DNA of 36,438 nucleotides, from contig CAJADF010000017.1 in assembly GCA_903938485.1 (NCBI GenBank), positions 1 to 36,438 on the forward strand. Direction: 5' to 3'. Every line of letters starts with the position of its first letter. The stretch's first letter is position 1. This stretch comes from an uncultured Methylococcaceae bacterium. GTDB lineage: Bacteria > Pseudomonadota > Gammaproteobacteria > Methylococcales > Methylomonadaceae. This document shows, piece after piece, positions 1 through 8,674 of the stretch. The translations under genes were made by a program, and so were the position numbers. Below the pieces are notes generated by a model that was not told where the DNA came from, searched no databases, and worked only from the letters and a program-made list of their open reading frames with translations.

Positions 1-447
1 CCATACATTCCTGCTGGAGTTCATAACATTTTTACTGTTTTCCAATACATTCCTGCTGTTATTACCCATACAACAACAGGAATTGTACAAACTCCTGCTG
101 GAGTTCATAACATTTCTATAGAAGTTTCATACATTCTTGCTGTTATTAGGCATACAACAACAGTAATTGTACAAATTCCTGTTGGAATTTATAACATTCT
201 TACTGTTATTCCATACATTCCTGCTTTTATTAGCCATACAACAACAAAAATTAGGCAAATTCCTGTTGGAATTTATAACATTCTTGATGTTATTCCATAC
301 ATTCTTACTGTTATTAGCCATACAACAACAGTAATTGTACAAATTCCTGTTGGAGTTCATAACATTCCTATAGGAGTTTCATACATTACTGCTGTTATTA
401 CCCAAACTCCAACAGAAATTAGGCAAACTCCTGCTGGAATTGATTAA
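1..447. repeat. Degenerate tandem repeat, 42-bp half-unit / 84-bp unit
   Basis: About ten and a half copies of a 42-bp unit run from position 4 to 447, with unit starts at 4, 46, 88, 130, 172, 214, 256, 298, 340, 382 and 424. Two half-unit types alternate, giving an 84-bp period. One type begins TACATTCCTGCTGTTATT and continues with an ACAACAACA core. The other begins CAAATTCCTGTTGGAATT and continues TATAACATT. Copies differ mostly by transitions. There are no unique spacers, so it is not a CRISPR array. The array reaches the left edge of the window and may continue beyond it. Positions 448-491, between the array and cusA, show nothing recognisable. Confidence 0.9.
1..447 (+). CDS. Possible C-terminal end of a repeat protein (partial at left edge)
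   Basis: Plus-strand frame 1 is open from the first base to a TAA at 445-447, about 148 codons, with no methionine, so any start would lie outside the window. It reads as 14-residue repeats alternating between YIPAVISHTTT-like and QIPVGIYNI-like units, rich in Ile, Val, Thr and Pro. I do not recognise the family. In favour of coding: the unit length is a multiple of three, the frame never breaks, and the stop falls at the array's end. Against coding: differences between copies fall mainly at first and second codon positions rather than third, which is not the pattern of purifying selection. An arrayed non-coding minisatellite is equally possible. Confidence 0.25.
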   Translation, partial: PYIPAGVHNIFTVFQYIPAVITHTTTGIVQTPAGVHNISIEVSYILAVIRHTTTVIVQIPVGIYNILTVIPYIPAFISHTTTKIRQIPVGIYNILDVIPYILTVISHTTTVIVQIPVGVHNIPIGVSYITAVITQTPTEIRQTPAGID

Positions 448-491
448 ACATCTGCTGTTTAGGATCCCATTGTAAGTTTGGATTCTTTGAT

Positions 492-3400
492 CTAAGCCCT
501 CTGCATCTCACGTTGCTTACACATGGCATACAAAGCTGGGATAACAATCAGTGTTAAAACTGTAGAAGAAATCATTCCTCCTACCATAGGTGCAGCGATA
601 CGTCGCATTACTTCTGAGCCGGTGCCAGTACTCCATAAGATGGGTAATAATCCGGCCATAATGGCCGTCACTGTCATCACCTTAGGACGTAAACGCTCGG
701 CAGCGCCAGTGATTAACGCTTTATATAAATCTACTTCGTTAAAAACACGGGCCTCTTGCTTACAATACTGCAATTGTTCTTGATAGGCTTGATCTAAATA
801 AATTAACATCACCACACCCGTTTCTGCCGCCACCCCCGCTAAGGCAATAAAACCAACGCCCACAGCCACACTCACGTTATATCCCAGCCACCATACTAAC
901 CAAACACCGCCCACTAGCGCAAAAGGCACAGATAACATCACAATCAAAGTTTCTGTTAGGCGGCCAAAATTTAAATATAACAATAAAAAGATAATACCTA
1001 AGGTTAAAGGGATAACAACTTGCAAACGTTCTTTGGCCCTTTCCATATATTCAAACTGACCACTCCAAGCGATGTAATAACCAGATGGGAACTTAACCGC
1101 CTGCTCTACCGCTTGCTTAGCTTCTTGCACATAGCCTTGAATGTCTCGACCCCGCATATCCACATATATATAAGCAGATAAAGCCGCATTTTCTGTTCGG
1201 ATAGACGGTGAACCTTTAGTTAAACTTAAATGCGCTAATTGCCCCAAAGGAATCATGGCGCCACTAGATGTAGGCACCAAAATATGTTCTGCAATCGCTT
1301 GCGGACTATCCCGTAATTCTCGTGGATATCTTATCGTTACAGCAAAGCGTTCTCGACCTTCTACCATGGTAGTAATCGTGTCGCCACCTACCGCCGTTGC
1401 AATAATCTCTTGCACATCGCCCATTAACAAACCATAACGCGCTAACGCTTCATAATCCGGACTAATATTTAAATAAGAGCCACCGGTTAATCGCTCTGCA
1501 TAGGCACTAGTTGTACCCGACACGGTTTTAACGGTTTGTTCAATTTTTTGTGCCAAGCGCTCCATTTCATTTAAATCTTTACCGAATAATTTAATACCAA
1601 TCGGGGTGCGAATACCAGTTGCTAACATATCAATACGATTCTTAATTGGCATAGTCCATGCATTACTCACTCCAGGAATTTGCAGAGCAGTATCCATTTC
1701 GGCAATAAGTTTATCGATCGTAATGCCTTTGCGCCACGCTGCTTCTGGCTTAAGATTGATCAAGGTTTCTGACATTTCTAAGGGCGCAGAATCGGTTGCT
1801 GTTAGTGCCCTACCCGCTTTACCAAATACGGACTCTACTTCTGGAAAATCTTTAATAATTCGATCTTGCAATTGCAGTAATTCAGCAGCTTTAGTCGGCG
1901 ACAAACCTGGCAAAGTTTGGGGCATAAACAATAGCGTACCCTCATTTAAAGTCGGCATAAACTCGCCCCCTAATTGTTTAGCCGGATACCAAGTCGCTGC
2001 TAACACAAGCACCGCTAATAAAAGAGTTATTTTCTTAAACCGTAATGCTGCAGCAATCACAGGGTGATATATCCACTGCAACACGCGATTAATAGGATTG
2101 CGTTGTTCAGGCAAAATATTTCCACGCACAAACAAAGACATCAATACCGGCACTAAAGTCACCGATAACAATGCAGCCCCTGCCATAGCAAAGGTTTTGG
2201 TATACGCTAAAGGATGAAATAAACGCCCTTCTTGTGCCTCTAAAGCAAACACGGGCACAAAAGATACGGTAATAATTAACAAACTAAAAAACAGGGGTGG
2301 CCCCACTTCTTGGCAAGACTTTAATAATATTTCTGCCCGAGTTAAACGTCCTGCGTCACGCTCTAAATGCTTATGGGTATTCTCAATCATGACAATCGCC
2401 GCATCCACCATCGCTCCAATAGCAATAGCGATACCCCCCAAACTCATGATATTAGAGTTCATACCCAAAGCTTGCATCACAATAAAGGCGATTAACACCC
2501 CAACTGGCAACATTAAAATGGCAACTAGCGCACTGCGTAAATGCATCAAGAACAAGACACAAACTGCTGCTACAACTAGATTTTCTTCTAGCAAAGTATG
2601 CTTTAAGTTTTCTATAGCGCGATGAATAAGTTCAGAACGATCATAAACGGTTTGTACTTGCACACCCGGTGGCAATCCAGTGGTTATTTCTTGAAGACGA
2701 CTTTTAACATTACTAATCACCTCTAGTGCATTTTGACCAAATCGTGCCAAAGCAATTCCTGAAACCGCTTCCCCCTCACCATTCCATTCAGTAACCCCGC
2801 GTCTTTCATCTGGGACTAACTCAACTCTTGCCACATCTCGCACTAAGACCGGCACGCCTTGTACAGATTTTAAAACCAAGCGTTCTAAATCAGGCTTACC
2901 TTTTAAGTAACCCCGACCTCGAACCATGTATTCAGTTTCTGCCAATTCAATAATGCGACCACCTACATCACGATTACCATTTCGGATCGCATCGCCCAAT
3001 TCTTTTAAAGAAATACCATAGGCTTGTAACTTATGAGGATCGACCGTTACTTGATATTGCTGAACAAAACCGCCAATACTAGCTACCTCAGCCACGCCTT
3101 TAGCTTTTGTTAACTGATAACGCACAAACCAATCTTGTAAGGTGCGTAATTCTGCTAGCGAGTAATTTTTAGCTAATAAAGCGTACTGATAAACCCAACC
3201 TACGCCTGTCGCATCAGGCCCTAATTTAGGTGTAATATTTGGCGGCAAACTTCCATTTAACGTGGTTAAATATTCTAAAACCCGAGACCTTGCCCAATAA
3301 ATATCAGTACCATCTTCAAAAATGACATACACAAAAGAGGAGCCAAAAAAAGAAAAACCACGCACCACTTTAGATTTAGGTACGCTTAACATGGCGGTAG

Positions 3401-3608
3401 TCAGTGGATAAGTGACCTGATCTTCAACTACTTGCGGGGCTTGACCCGGATACTCGGTATACACAATCACTTGCGCATCTGACAAATCTGGCAAGGCATC
3501 CAAAGGCATTCTAGCCAAGGAATATAAACCACCTAACACAATAACAAAGGTGGTTAGCAATACCAAAAACACGTTACGCAGAGACCAAGCAATCACCTGA
3601 TTTAACAT
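492..3608 (-). CDS. cusA: Copper/silver efflux RND transporter, inner-membrane pump CusA
   Basis: This is the proton-driven inner-membrane pump of a CusCBA tripartite system that exports Cu(I)/Ag(I). It has 1038 aa, full length for the heavy-metal RND family (E. coli CusA has 1047). The three methionines that bind metal in CusA are present: M562 in LLFMP, M612 in APLEM and M661 in NRIDM, at a constant offset of 11 from E. coli M573, M623 and M672. The TM4 aspartate of the proton relay is D402 in GAMVDAAIVM. These methionines favour Cu/Ag over the Zn/Co/Cd pump CzcA. The ATG is preceded by GAGGA seven bases upstream, inside the end of cusB, and only 2 bp separate the genes, so translation is probably coupled. 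It is the last gene of a four-gene minus-strand operon. Confidence 0.95.
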   Translation of the reverse strand: MLNQVIAWSLRNVFLVLLTTFVIVLGGLYSLARMPLDALPDLSDAQVIVYTEYPGQAPQVVEDQVTYPLTTAMLSVPKSKVVRGFSFFGSSFVYVIFEDGTDIYWARSRVLEYLTTLNGSLPPNITPKLGPDATGVGWVYQYALLAKNYSLAELRTLQDWFVRYQLTKAKGVAEVASIGGFVQQYQVTVDPHKLQAYGISLKELGDAIRNGNRDVGGRIIELAETEYMVRGRGYLKGKPDLERLVLKSVQGVPVLVRDVARVELVPDERRGVTEWNGEGEAVSGIALARFGQNALEVISNVKSRLQEITTGLPPGVQVQTVYDRSELIHRAIENLKHTLLEENLVVAAVCVLFLMHLRSALVAILMLPVGVLIAFIVMQALGMNSNIMSLGGIAIAIGAMVDAAIVMIENTHKHLERDAGRLTRAEILLKSCQEVGPPLFFSLLIITVSFVPVFALEAQEGRLFHPLAYTKTFAMAGAALLSVTLVPVLMSLFVRGNILPEQRNPINRVLQWIYHPVIAAALRFKKITLLLAVLVLAATWYPAKQLGGEFMPTLNEGTLLFMPQTLPGLSPTKAAELLQLQDRIIKDFPEVESVFGKAGRALTATDSAPLEMSETLINLKPEAAWRKGITIDKLIAEMDTALQIPGVSNAWTMPIKNRIDMLATGIRTPIGIKLFGKDLNEMERLAQKIEQTVKTVSGTTSAYAERLTGGSYLNISPDYEALARYGLLMGDVQEIIATAVGGDTITTMVEGRERFAVTIRYPRELRDSPQAIAEHILVPTSSGAMIPLGQLAHLSLTKGSPSIRTENAALSAYIYVDMRGRDIQGYVQEAKQAVEQAVKFPSGYYIAWSGQFEYMERAKERLQVVIPLTLGIIFLLLYLNFGRLTETLIVMLSVPFALVGGVWLVWWLGYNVSVAVGVGFIALAGVAAETGVVMLIYLDQAYQEQLQYCKQEARVFNEVDLYKALITGAAERLRPKVMTVTAIMAGLLPILWSTGTGSEVMRRIAAPMVGGMISSTVLTLIVIPALYAMCKQREMQRA

Positions 3609-3610
3609 GT

Positions 3611-5011
3611 TTATTCCTCGCTATCGGGTGCAGACTCCGGAGCATTCATTCCGTCTAAAGCCGCTTTAAGATTACTCTCTGCATCGATTAAGAAATTAGC
3701 ATGCGTAACCACTTCATCACCCTCTTCTAATCCTGCTAAAACTGCATAGTATCCATTAGCTAAGCCACCTAATTTAACAACTCGAGGTTCAAACCGGCCT
3801 TCACCTCGACTTAAAAGCACTATATGTCGCGTACCTGTATCAATCACTGCAGAATCAGGCACCGCGGTTTGCAATTTCTCACTATTAGCAGAGGTTAAAA
3901 TTAAAGTGCCATATAATCCAGGCTTTAATAAGCCCTCTTTATTGGCTAACTCCACCCGCACTTTAACCGTGCGGGTTTCGGTGGCTAAAGTGGGATAAAT
4001 AAAACTGACCTTGCCAGTAAAGTTTTTATCTGGATAGGCATTGATATGCACTTGCACAGATTGTCCCACCCTAACTGCTTCTAGATCTTGCTCAAACACA
4101 TCTGCCAATAACCAAACAGTGCTTAAATCCGCTACTCTAAATAACAATTCTCCGGGCATAAAACGCAACCCTTCTTGGGCAGTTTTATCTAAAACAACGC
4201 CAGAATAAGGCGAAATAAACGGCACACTATCTAACGGTTTTTGTGAGTCTTGTAAGTTTTTGAGTTGGTTAGCACCCAAGTCCCAATAGCGTAAACGCTG
4301 TAAAGCATTCTTAGCTAACTGATCGGCGGTATTTAACACCTGGGGACTGCCTTGTTGCAGGGCTTTTTGACTTTGAATTGCAATAACATATTCTTGCTGA
4401 GCAGTTATCAATTCAGGACTGTAAACATTAAACAATACTTGCCCAGCTTTAACAGCCTGCCCTACTGAACTGACTACCAAGTGCTGAATCCAACCCTCAT
4501 ATTTAGCGGACACTGTTTTGATATGGCTTTCATCTATCTGAATACTACCCAAAGCTCGAATATCACGACTTAAATTTCTTTTAGAAATCACCGCCATGGT
4601 CACGCCCAACTTCTGTACCTTTTCAGAAGTAATTTGAATCTGCCCAGGAATATTTTGCTCGCCTTCATAAACCGGTAAATAATCCATACCCATTTCATCT
4701 TTCTTAGGCACTAAAGAGGTATCTGCCGCTCCCATAGGATGTCGGTAATACAAAATTTTTCCAGATTTAACCGCTACTGCCTCAGTAGGTAAAGGCTCAT
4801 CATAAATTGCAATATAATCCATACCCATTTCATCTTTAGCGGGTTCGGGTGAAGTTACTTGCGGATTCATAGGATGGCGATAATATAAAAGCTTACGCTC
4901 TTTAACAGCAGGGCCCTCTAGTCCACCATGCAAATTATTCTGCTGACCAAACCAAAAACCTGCACCCAAACCTATCAACAAAACTAACACCAGCCCAATG
5001 TTCTTAATCAT
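3611..5011 (-). CDS. cusB: Periplasmic adaptor (membrane fusion protein) CusB with two heavy-metal-binding motifs
   Basis: CusB links the CusA pump to the outer-membrane channel and passes metal to the pump. I chose the ATG at 5009-5011 because AGGA lies eight bases upstream and the protein then begins MIKNIGLVLVLL, a membrane anchor or signal segment; this gives 466 aa. An upstream ATG at 5032 adds seven residues and a 29-bp overlap with cusC. Residues about 42-70 and 86-115 are two copies of a short heavy-metal-binding module: YYRHPM followed by KDEMGMDY, rich in His and Met. After these come the usual barrel-sandwich/lipoyl, helical-hairpin and beta-barrel regions, with a typical HLVVSSVGQAVKAGQVLF lipoyl stretch. 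Most CusB-like proteins I know carry one such module or none. No separate CusF chaperone gene is visible. Confidence 0.93.
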   Translation of the reverse strand: MIKNIGLVLVLLIGLGAGFWFGQQNNLHGGLEGPAVKERKLLYYRHPMNPQVTSPEPAKDEMGMDYIAIYDEPLPTEAVAVKSGKILYYRHPMGAADTSLVPKKDEMGMDYLPVYEGEQNIPGQIQITSEKVQKLGVTMAVISKRNLSRDIRALGSIQIDESHIKTVSAKYEGWIQHLVVSSVGQAVKAGQVLFNVYSPELITAQQEYVIAIQSQKALQQGSPQVLNTADQLAKNALQRLRYWDLGANQLKNLQDSQKPLDSVPFISPYSGVVLDKTAQEGLRFMPGELLFRVADLSTVWLLADVFEQDLEAVRVGQSVQVHINAYPDKNFTGKVSFIYPTLATETRTVKVRVELANKEGLLKPGLYGTLILTSANSEKLQTAVPDSAVIDTGTRHIVLLSRGEGRFEPRVVKLGGLANGYYAVLAGLEEGDEVVTHANFLIDAESNLKAALDGMNAPESAPDSEE

Positions 5012-6452
5012 TGTATAAATCCTCGCCGACATCGGCTGATAATTCGGCTAATACCGCTTGGGTATTAGTTTTGGTTTGCCAATATTGCATTTGATATTGC
5101 AATACACTCAGTTCAGTGCGTAATAAATCAGAAAAACCACTCTGACTCACTTGATAACCCGCCATTAAGGCGTTAAGTGTCTGTTGGGCTTGGGGAATAA
5201 CTTCTTGCTCAAGTAACAAAGTTTTCTCTTTAAGCTGTTTATATTCAGCTACTTTAGCGACTATTTCTGAAAGGATTTTATGATGCTCATCTTCTGCAGC
5301 GTACTGCTCTTGTAACAATTCACTATTACGCTGATCCACGGCTTTGCTTTGTTTCTGAGCCGCATACAGCGGCACATTCATACTCAATTGCACGCTAGCA
5401 AAATCACTACGAGTTTGACCCGTTGGGGTATTTTGTCTAAATGCGTAACCACCACCTACCGTAAAATCCGGATAAAAATCTTTTTTAGCCAACTCAACAT
5501 TAGCTTTAGCCACTTCAAGCATTTTTCCATGCTGAGCAAATAAGGGCCGAAATTTTAAAGCTTTATTTTGTAGTTCTGTCGCTGATAAATCAGGAAATTT
5601 AAAAACTGCCTCCGATGGAAGATGTACTGAAAATTCAATAATACGGTTAATTAAAGTATTAAGTTTGGCATATTCGGCGCCCCTTAAAGTTAATAAATCT
5701 AGTTTTTCAGCCTTTAGTTTAGATAACTCTAACTGAGTCAACATGACGTCTTGTTGCGAACCTTTAGCGACTTTGTAATTACTCTGTGCTATATCGATAA
5801 GTTGCTGAAAGAAACCTGCTGATGTGTCGAGCAAAGCCAACGTTTTTGCATAATAAAACAATCGCCACCAACTCTGTTTAACCTCGGCCGCTAAACGCAA
5901 TCTTGCATCTTGCAAGGCTTCTTCTGTTGCCATTGCCTCATGTTCGGCTATTTGTTCACGCAATGAGCGCTTACCCGGAAAGGGAATAGTTTGACTAATA
6001 CCCATCTCCATCATAGTCATATCTTCTTGTTGCAGATTAAAATTCCGCGTCGGCATATTTAACATGCCCAAATTAATAGTAGGATCGGGTAATGCTCCAA
6101 CTTGAGAAGGCACTGCCGCTAATGCTTCGGCTCGAGCTTTAATTTCTGCTAAACCCGGATTACCCGCTAAAGCCCGCGCTACCGCAGTTTCTATGGTGAT
6201 AACGCCGTGCTCAGCATTAGGTGATGATTTAGCCGTTTCACGTGCAGAATCTGATGCATTTGAGGTTATTGATTTGAAGAATTCCGTTGGGGGATTTGAC
6301 TCAGCATAAGCCTGACTAATCAAAGCTAATCTGCCGTATAAAGATGAATAGTGAAATGACGCGTCTGCACATATCAGCAGCAGACAACATAAACTTAACT
6401 TAAAACCACTTGAAATAGCCGTAAATAAACGAGTTAATACAATCAAAAACAC
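5004..6452 (-). CDS. cusC: Outer-membrane efflux channel of the TolC/CusC family
   Basis: This is the TolC-family outer-membrane factor that completes the tripartite copper efflux pump. Two outer-membrane-efflux repeats are visible, with an ETAVARALAGNPGLAEIKAR start and long helical segments rich in Gln, Lys and Ala. I prefer the GTG start at 6450-6452: AGAAGGA lies seven bases upstream and a hydrophobic signal segment (SLCCLLLICADA) then sits near the N-terminus, giving 482 aa. An in-frame ATG at 6560 would add a Lys-rich 36-residue extension with no clear ribosome binding site; it starts 6 bp after the preceding gene, so it cannot be excluded. The 3' end overlaps the start of cusB by 8 bp, which suggests translational coupling. 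Confidence 0.88.
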   Translation of the reverse strand: MFLIVLTRLFTAISSGFKLSLCCLLLICADASFHYSSLYGRLALISQAYAESNPPTEFFKSITSNASDSARETAKSSPNAEHGVITIETAVARALAGNPGLAEIKARAEALAAVPSQVGALPDPTINLGMLNMPTRNFNLQQEDMTMMEMGISQTIPFPGKRSLREQIAEHEAMATEEALQDARLRLAAEVKQSWWRLFYYAKTLALLDTSAGFFQQLIDIAQSNYKVAKGSQQDVMLTQLELSKLKAEKLDLLTLRGAEYAKLNTLINRIIEFSVHLPSEAVFKFPDLSATELQNKALKFRPLFAQHGKMLEVAKANVELAKKDFYPDFTVGGGYAFRQNTPTGQTRSDFASVQLSMNVPLYAAQKQSKAVDQRNSELLQEQYAAEDEHHKILSEIVAKVAEYKQLKEKTLLLEQEVIPQAQQTLNALMAGYQVSQSGFSDLLRTELSVLQYQMQYWQTKTNTQAVLAELSADVGEDLYND

Positions 6453-6566
6453 TCTATATTCCTTCTGATCAAGACTGACAATAAAATTTAAACACCAAGC
6501 AAATCTAAAGATTTTTTGTTTTTTACTGCTTAAGTTCAAATTAGCATAAGGAAATTTCATTCTAAA

Positions 6567-7379
6567 TCACCATAAGAAATTACTCACCATTTTATTTAAT
6601 ATTTCAAAACCAAAGACTTGCTTGGCTGCAGCTCCAGCGGCACCATAACAAACATGTAACGGTAATAAATGCTCTTCCCTAGGATGACAATATCTTGCCG
6701 CGGGCACCTTCTCCCACTGCACTAAAAGTTCTTCTCGCTTTTTTTCTGTTATTAATTTGCTAGTACAGGTATCGCTTAACCACTTTTCAAATGCCCTATT
6801 ACGGGCTTGAGAACTATGGGTCGCTGACGTTAAAAAGGCTCTCATGTTATGAAACGAAAAACCTGAGCCAAGGATTAAAATATTCTCATCTCGCAAGCTA
6901 GCTAAGGCTTTACCCATATTGATATGCGCCTGAGGATCTAAACTTTTCATTAAAGAGAGTTGCACACAAGGAATATTTGCAGCCGGATACATTAATTTTA
7001 AAGGTACAAACGCACCATGATCAAAACCGCGTTGCGCATCTAATTTAGCTTTTATACCCGCCGCACCCAATAGCTCATAGAGTCTTTGCGCTAAGGCTGG
7101 ATCGCCCGGGGCAGGATATTTAATTTGATAAGCTTGCTTAGAAAAACCGTCATAATCGTAAATTAATTCTGGGTGTAAAACACTGCTAATAGTGGCGGAG
7201 GATGCTTCCCAATGCGCACTGATCACCACAACAGCCTTGGGTCTAATTAAGCGCTCTGTCATTTGCCTAAGACAACTCACCATCTTGTCATGCCCCATGT
7301 TTTTAAATAGTGGAGAAGCACCTGCACCATGAGATATAAAAATGACCGAGCTAGGCTCAGGTGTTTGTGAATGAGACAT
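6567..7379 (-). CDS. ygiD: DODA-type extradiol ring-opening dioxygenase (YgiD/LigB family)
   Basis: This is a 270-aa member of the class III extradiol dioxygenase family that includes 4,5-DOPA dioxygenase YgiD, which opens catechol rings using a single metal ion. Likely metal ligands are H17 (FISHGAG), H56 (SAHWE) and H237 (EEHLLPL), with H121 in GFDHGAFVPL as the catalytic base. The substrate in this organism is unknown. It is the first gene of the operon with cusCBA; the gap to the nearest possible cusC start is only 6 bp. Linkage of a metal- and catechol-related enzyme to copper efflux is suggestive, since catechols reduce and chelate copper, but the functional link is inference. Confidence 0.88.
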   Translation of the reverse strand: MSHSQTPEPSSVIFISHGAGASPLFKNMGHDKMVSCLRQMTERLIRPKAVVVISAHWEASSATISSVLHPELIYDYDGFSKQAYQIKYPAPGDPALAQRLYELLGAAGIKAKLDAQRGFDHGAFVPLKLMYPAANIPCVQLSLMKSLDPQAHINMGKALASLRDENILILGSGFSFHNMRAFLTSATHSSQARNRAFEKWLSDTCTSKLITEKKREELLVQWEKVPAARYCHPREEHLLPLHVCYGAAGAAAKQVFGFEILNKMVSNFLW

Positions 7380-7460
7380 CGTTTTACTTTATCTGTAAAA
7401 AACCAAGACTAAATGGGAATATAGCACGACTGTCTCTAGTGTTTTAAATATTTTGACAGC

Positions 7461-7491
7461 CTAAGAACCTGACTTGTTATAAGCAGGTCAA
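7461..7491 (-). promoter_or_regulatory. Candidate MerR/CueR-like operator-promoter for the dioxygenase-cusCBA operon
   Basis: Read on the minus strand, TTGACC (7491-7486) is followed by an imperfect 22-bp dyad at 7488-7467. Its left arm is ACCTGCTT, its right arm is AAG-T-CAGGT, and the centre is ATAAC. With a 19-bp spacer the -10 would be TCTTAG (7466-7461), which is weak. A -35 overlapping an ACCT...AGGT dyad inside an overlong spacer is the layout of CueR-controlled copper promoters, although the dyad here is one base longer than that of E. coli copA. The predicted start would lie about 75 bp before the dioxygenase gene. On the plus strand the same region also offers TTGACA (7453-7458), 19 bp, TATAAG (7478-7483), so the orientation is uncertain. 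No MerR-family gene is in the window. Confidence 0.45.
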
Positions 7492-7572
7492 TTAAACGCT
7501 GAGTATAGAATGCTTAATAAAATAAATTCATCACAAATAAAATGGAATATTACTTTATTGAAAAATTATTAG

Positions 7573-7581
7573 TGCTAGAAT
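7573..7581 (+). promoter_or_regulatory. Extended -10 promoter for the lytic transglycosylase gene
   Basis: TGCTAGAAT fits an extended -10 element (TGN before a five-of-six -10 hexamer), 57 bp before the ATG at 7638. There is no well-spaced -35, as is common for extended -10 promoters. Prediction by eye only. Confidence 0.4.
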
Positions 7582-7637
7582 ATCCGCTTGGTTTTATTTA
7601 CCTCACATTTAACCACCTTGCGGAGCTGACATAAAAA

Positions 7638-8654
7638 ATGACTCGATTGCTATTACGCATTTTAATGATGGTCATGATTACCTTTTTAGATGCTTGCGAC
7701 AACAGCACATCGACTATTAAGCCGGATAAAGAAACCCTAAGCTACCAACCTGTTGCACCGCAACCATCTCAAACACCCAGAACGTATAAACAAAGCACCT
7801 ATTCCGGTGTTTTTCAGAAACCCGGTGAGTTAGAACCCGCTGTGGATTTTTGGCGCAAAACGTATACCTCATGGTATCGCTCTCAAGTGGCAATTCATGA
7901 TGATCGTTATTTAGAAGTCATTTACGAAGTCATGACCATACCCGGTGATGTAGCAGAAAGTTTAACCACCGAACAAAAAGAATTAGTTAAAAATCGCCGT
8001 GATTTCTGGCGTAGCTATTTAGTATCACTAGAAACTAAGGTCCGGACTAACGCCCCCTTAACTACGCTTGATAGACAAATCATCGATAAATTTAGACTCA
8101 CCGGCAAACCCATTAGCCATGCGATACAAGGCGCACCCGAAAGGATTAGATCTCAACGTGGCACACGTGAGCGATTTATACGAGGTGTGGAGATTAGCCA
8201 TCGTTATGAAAAACAATTTAAAAAAATCTTTCATGACCACGGTTTACCAGAAGATTTAGCCTATTTACCGCATGTCGAATCTTCATTTCAACCCAGTGCC
8301 AAATCATCAGCGGGTGCTGTGGGTATGTGGCAATTTACCAAATCTGCGGCAAAAACTTTTATGCCAGCAGGTGACAGAGTTGATCAACGCTTAGACCCTA
8401 TGGCCTCTGCAACCGGTGCAGCTAAGTATTTAAGCCACGCGTATAAAAAACTAGGTGATTGGCCTGCCGCGATTACCTCTTATAACCATGGCATTGGTGG
8501 TATGAAGCGCGCCCAAAACCAAGTGGGCCGAAATTTTGTGGATATTGTAGATAATTATGATGGCCCTGCGTTTGGCTTTGCCTCTAGAAATTATTATGCG
8601 CAATTTCTAGCCGCCCGCGAGATTGCTAACAATCCGAGCCTATATTTACGCTAA
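7638..8654 (+). CDS. Lipoprotein lytic murein transglycosylase (SLT domain, MltD-like)
   Basis: This 338-aa enzyme probably cleaves the MurNAc-GlcNAc bond of peptidoglycan with 1,6-anhydro ring formation. A type II signal peptide ends in the lipobox FLDAC with the lipidated cysteine at C20, so the protein should be anchored in a membrane facing the periplasm. The SLT (GH23) domain covers about 195-325. E214 in YLPHVESSF is the catalytic glutamate, followed by GAVGMWQFT (227-235) and ITSYNHGIGG. The order of motifs resembles MltD, but there are no C-terminal LysM repeats, and residues 60-190 form a linker or helical region I cannot assign. It is transcribed away from the copper operon. The MltD subclass is an inference. 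Confidence 0.87.
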   Translation: MTRLLLRILMMVMITFLDACDNSTSTIKPDKETLSYQPVAPQPSQTPRTYKQSTYSGVFQKPGELEPAVDFWRKTYTSWYRSQVAIHDDRYLEVIYEVMTIPGDVAESLTTEQKELVKNRRDFWRSYLVSLETKVRTNAPLTTLDRQIIDKFRLTGKPISHAIQGAPERIRSQRGTRERFIRGVEISHRYEKQFKKIFHDHGLPEDLAYLPHVESSFQPSAKSSAGAVGMWQFTKSAAKTFMPAGDRVDQRLDPMASATGAAKYLSHAYKKLGDWPAAITSYNHGIGGMKRAQNQVGRNFVDIVDNYDGPAFGFASRNYYAQFLAAREIANNPSLYLR

Positions 8655-8674
8655 CTATTTAAGCAATATAAATA

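Noticed and set aside
127-360. Minus-strand 77-codon reading frame rich in Asn and Cys inside the left repeat
   Set aside because: It is the reverse reading of the tandem repeat, is interrupted by TGA at each GTTTCA copy, and has no ribosome binding site.
1-447. CRISPR array or diversity-generating retroelement variable region
   Set aside because: Repeats are contiguous with no unique spacers, variation is not adenine-specific, and no cas or reverse transcriptase gene is present.
1606-2067. 153-codon plus-strand frame within cusA
   Set aside because: It is antisense to a full-length conserved pump gene and shows no recognisable motif.
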